From: JAJTFW01 sp964534995
Lineage (GTDB): Bacteria; Bacteroidota; Bacteroidia; AKYH767-A; OLB10
NCBI GenBank assembly: GCA_964534995.1
Contig: CAZHSC010000048.1
Location: 1 to 27,427 of the forward strand
Direction: 5' to 3'
DNA: 27,427 nt
Under the pieces are notes generated by a model, which made no database searches, was not told the DNA's origin, and saw only the letters and a program-made list of their open reading frames with translations. Made by a program: the position numbers and the translations under genes. Positions 25,347 through 27,427 of this stretch are shown piece after piece. The first letter of the stretch is position 1. Every line of letters starts with the position of its first letter.

Positions 25347-26183
25347 TCATAGCATATTTAATCTGTATCGAAGCCAGCTGGTGAGTAGTAAGGCCATCTT
25401 TTCCCTGTTCGCCACCCTGATTCTTATATTCCTGATTGAACTTGCGGGCGCTCTCTTTATTTTCATGAGCAGGGATTTATAATATATGTACGCGACATAT
25501 ACACCAAATCTTGATTCCATGGGTAATCCCAGAATTCCTTTGTGTGCCGCTTCAAAGTCCGCTTCAATATCCCTGATGATCTCATTCTTTATTTTTTCAT
25601 TGAAAAAATTGAAATCTACCCCCGGAAAATATACCCTTCCTCTTTCAACATAATCACTTTTCATATCCCTTAAGAAATTCACCTTCTGGAAAGCTGCCCC
25701 CAGTTTCTGTGCAGGAGCTTTGAGGCGCATAAATTCATCATGATTGCCATTGCAAAAAACTTTTAGGCACATTAATCCAACCACCTCGGCCGATCCGAAA
25801 ATATATTCGGTGTAGGATTCATTATTATGTTGCTGATTGGAAAGGTCCATTTTCATGGAATGCAAAAAGGCCTCGATAAGTTCTGGATCGATATTATATT
25901 CATGCACTGTTTTTTGAAAACTCTGCAATACCGGATTGGTACTTATTTTTTCATCGATTGCTTCCCAGGTATGAGCGATGAACTTTTCCAGTAATGCAGA
26001 CTTGTTATAATCATGAAAGGTATCTACAATCTCATCTGCAAGTCTTACGAATCCGTAAATACTGTAAATCGCATTGTGGTGCTTTTTATGAAGCATTTGA
26101 ATACCCAGGGTAAATGAGGTGCTGTAATTTCTGGTAATCAGTTTATTAATCTGAATGCAGACTTTATTATAAAGTTCCATCAT
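25347..26183 (-). CDS. crtB: Phytoene synthase CrtB (squalene/phytoene synthase family)
   Basis: CrtB joins two geranylgeranyl diphosphates head to head into phytoene, the first committed step of carotenoid synthesis. The 278-residue product has both Mg-diphosphate motifs of trans-isoprenyl synthases: DEIVD at residues 50-54 and DMKSD at 173-177 inside NFLRDMKSDYVERGRVYFP. It also has the N-terminal SFTLGIQML and YGFVRLAD stretches. I use the ATG at 26183; the adjacent ATG at 26180 or a TTG at 26189 are alternatives. The start lies inside the 3' end of crtI (17-bp overlap), showing translational coupling. The product is probably membrane-associated on the cytoplasmic side. Confidence 0.95.
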   Translation of the reverse strand: MMELYNKVCIQINKLITRNYSTSFTLGIQMLHKKHHNAIYSIYGFVRLADEIVDTFHDYNKSALLEKFIAHTWEAIDEKISTNPVLQSFQKTVHEYNIDPELIEAFLHSMKMDLSNQQHNNESYTEYIFGSAEVVGLMCLKVFCNGNHDEFMRLKAPAQKLGAAFQKVNFLRDMKSDYVERGRVYFPGVDFNFFNEKIKNEIIRDIEADFEAAHKGILGLPMESRFGVYVAYIYYKSLLMKIKRAPASSIRNIRIRVANREKMALLLTSWLRYRLNML

Positions 26184-27427
26184 CTTCAAGGATTCTTTCT
26201 GTTGTTAGTTTTGAACCAATAATTACAATCGGAAGTCCTGTGCCGGGTACTGTACTTGCCCCAACGTAGTACAGATTATTATACTCTTCATCTTTATTGG
26301 ACGGGCGGAATCCGCCAATCTGGTTTAGCCCATGAGCAAGTCCAAGACCGCTTCCTTTATACAGGTTAAATTTTTTCTCCCAGTCTGCCGGTGTCATTAT
26401 AATTCTGGTTACGGTATCTTTCTCAACGTTGAATCCTATTTTACTGCTCATGTCTTTCACGATAGTATCAGCAAAATCTTCGGCATCCGACCAATCAGGT
26501 TTAAATCTTAAATCAGGAACCGGACAAAGAATAAACAAACTGTCACATCCTTCCGGAGCGCTGTCCGGATTTGATCTCGACCTGACATTGACATAATAGT
26601 AGGGTTTACTCGGACTGCTGGCCGAAGAAAAAATGGTATTGGCGTATTCTTTAAAATTGTTACCCAAAAAGTAATTATGATGATAAAGCTGGTTGTATTT
26701 TTTATTTACTCCCAGGTATATGGTAAAGGGAGCTAGAGTCCACTCCAGTTTATCAAGTTTTTTATCACTGTACTTTTTCCTGTTCAGTACTTTACCCCTG
26801 AAAGAAGCGGAATCGCCATTGCAAACAATTTTGTCAGCAGCAAACTTTCTCCCATCTGAAGATATGGCGGCGGTGACCCTCTCACCCGAAGACTCAAATC
26901 CTTTAATTTCGGTATCAAAGTGGAAAATAGCCCCACGTTCTTTCAATAATGCTACTATAGCCTCAGTAATTTTATACATTCCGCCTTCCACGTTCCAATA
27001 ACCATCATGTTTTAGTTCGGTATAGTTAAGCAGACTGTAAACGGCCGGAGTTTGAAATGGAGTGGATCCCAGGAAAAAGGAAACAAGAGAGAAAATCACT
27101 TTCACTTCAGTAGAATCAAAGTTATTCTCAAGTTCTGACCACATTGACCTGAACATTTTAGGTCCATGTTTAACAGGTACCTTGGTTAACTGAAGGAGAT
27201 AATCGAGTTTCGACTTGAAATTCTTTTTAATTACAATTTGCTCAGTGTCGTGAAACAATTTTCCCGCCATGGAGAGGTAATTCTCCACTTTAATATCGAG
27301 GTTTGATTCTATTCCATCAAATTCTTTCTTGAGTTTTTGCAGATCTTTATAAATAAGGAAAGGTGATTTTCTGCCTTCAAAATATACTGCATATAAAGGG
27401 TCCAGTTCTTTTAGGGTCAAGGGGTTT
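26167..27427 (-). CDS. crtI: Phytoene desaturase CrtI, partial (N-terminus outside window)
   Basis: CrtI is an FAD-dependent desaturase that converts phytoene stepwise to lycopene. About 420 C-terminal residues are present, and the frame is open through the right edge. The N-terminal FAD-binding Rossmann motif is missing because it lies outside the window, so the TTG at 27420 is not the start. The visible part shows the CrtI-type LTLKELDPLYAVYF and GGMYKITEAIVALLKERG segments. Near the C-terminus is the FAD-contact motif YVGASTVPGTGLPIVIIGSKL. Order and overlap with crtB form the standard crtI-crtB pair, which in Bacteroidota leads to yellow-orange pigments; later pathway genes are not in view. 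Confidence 0.94.
   Translation of the reverse strand, partial: NPLTLKELDPLYAVYFEGRKSPFLIYKDLQKLKKEFDGIESNLDIKVENYLSMAGKLFHDTEQIVIKKNFKSKLDYLLQLTKVPVKHGPKMFRSMWSELENNFDSTEVKVIFSLVSFFLGSTPFQTPAVYSLLNYTELKHDGYWNVEGGMYKITEAIVALLKERGAIFHFDTEIKGFESSGERVTAAISSDGRKFAADKIVCNGDSASFRGKVLNRKKYSDKKLDKLEWTLAPFTIYLGVNKKYNQLYHHNYFLGNNFKEYANTIFSSASSPSKPYYYVNVRSRSNPDSAPEGCDSLFILCPVPDLRFKPDWSDAEDFADTIVKDMSSKIGFNVEKDTVTRIIMTPADWEKKFNLYKGSGLGLAHGLNQIGGFRPSNKDEEYNNLYYVGASTVPGTGLPIVIIGSKLTTERILEDDGTL

Overview
The window reads as a chromosomal segment of a member of the Bacteroidota, probably of the Chitinophagales/Sphingobacteriales type. This rests on a complete type IX secretion (T9SS) and gliding core (porP-gldK-gldL-gldM-gldN), PorP/SprF-family proteins, SprB repeats with a gliding-type C-terminal domain, and a promoter of the Bacteroidota pattern TTG-N22-TAnnTTTG. 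The order-level placement is an inference from general gene style. I saw no tRNA, rRNA, CRISPR array or transposase.

Layout. Bases 1-2164 (minus strand) hold miaB followed by a sigma-54 activator cut by the left window edge. Divergent from these, 2434-6249 (plus) carries topA, with a long Lys/Ala-rich tail, and an arginase-fold protein whose metal-ligand motifs are broken. After a gene-free stretch of about 440 bp, 6688-12516 (plus) is the T9SS core porP-gldK-gldL-gldM-gldN, closed by a strong terminator. Bases 12791-13747 hold the remains of a secreted FISUMP-type protein that kept its T9SS type A sorting domain but lost its start codon and reading frame. A two-way terminator follows. Bases 13857-24894 (minus) form a convergent three-gene unit, transcribed in the order giant SprB-like adhesin (2618 aa, 26 repeats, type B sorting domain), SprF/PorP-like protein, PorE-like TPR/propeller/OmpA protein. 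At the right edge, 25347-27427 (minus) carries the carotenoid genes crtI (N-terminus outside the window) and crtB, which overlap.

How it fits together. GldL and GldM form the proton-driven inner-membrane motor, and GldK and GldN form the periplasmic ring. PorP-type proteins sit at the outer membrane. The giant adhesin carries the sorting signal that in SprB-type systems needs a SprF partner, and that partner lies directly downstream. The PorE-like protein would tie the outer-membrane apparatus to peptidoglycan. The window thus appears to hold both the secretion motor and a major cargo with its dedicated helpers, facing each other across a dead cargo gene. The least explained component is the apparently inactive arginase-fold protein between topA and the T9SS core.
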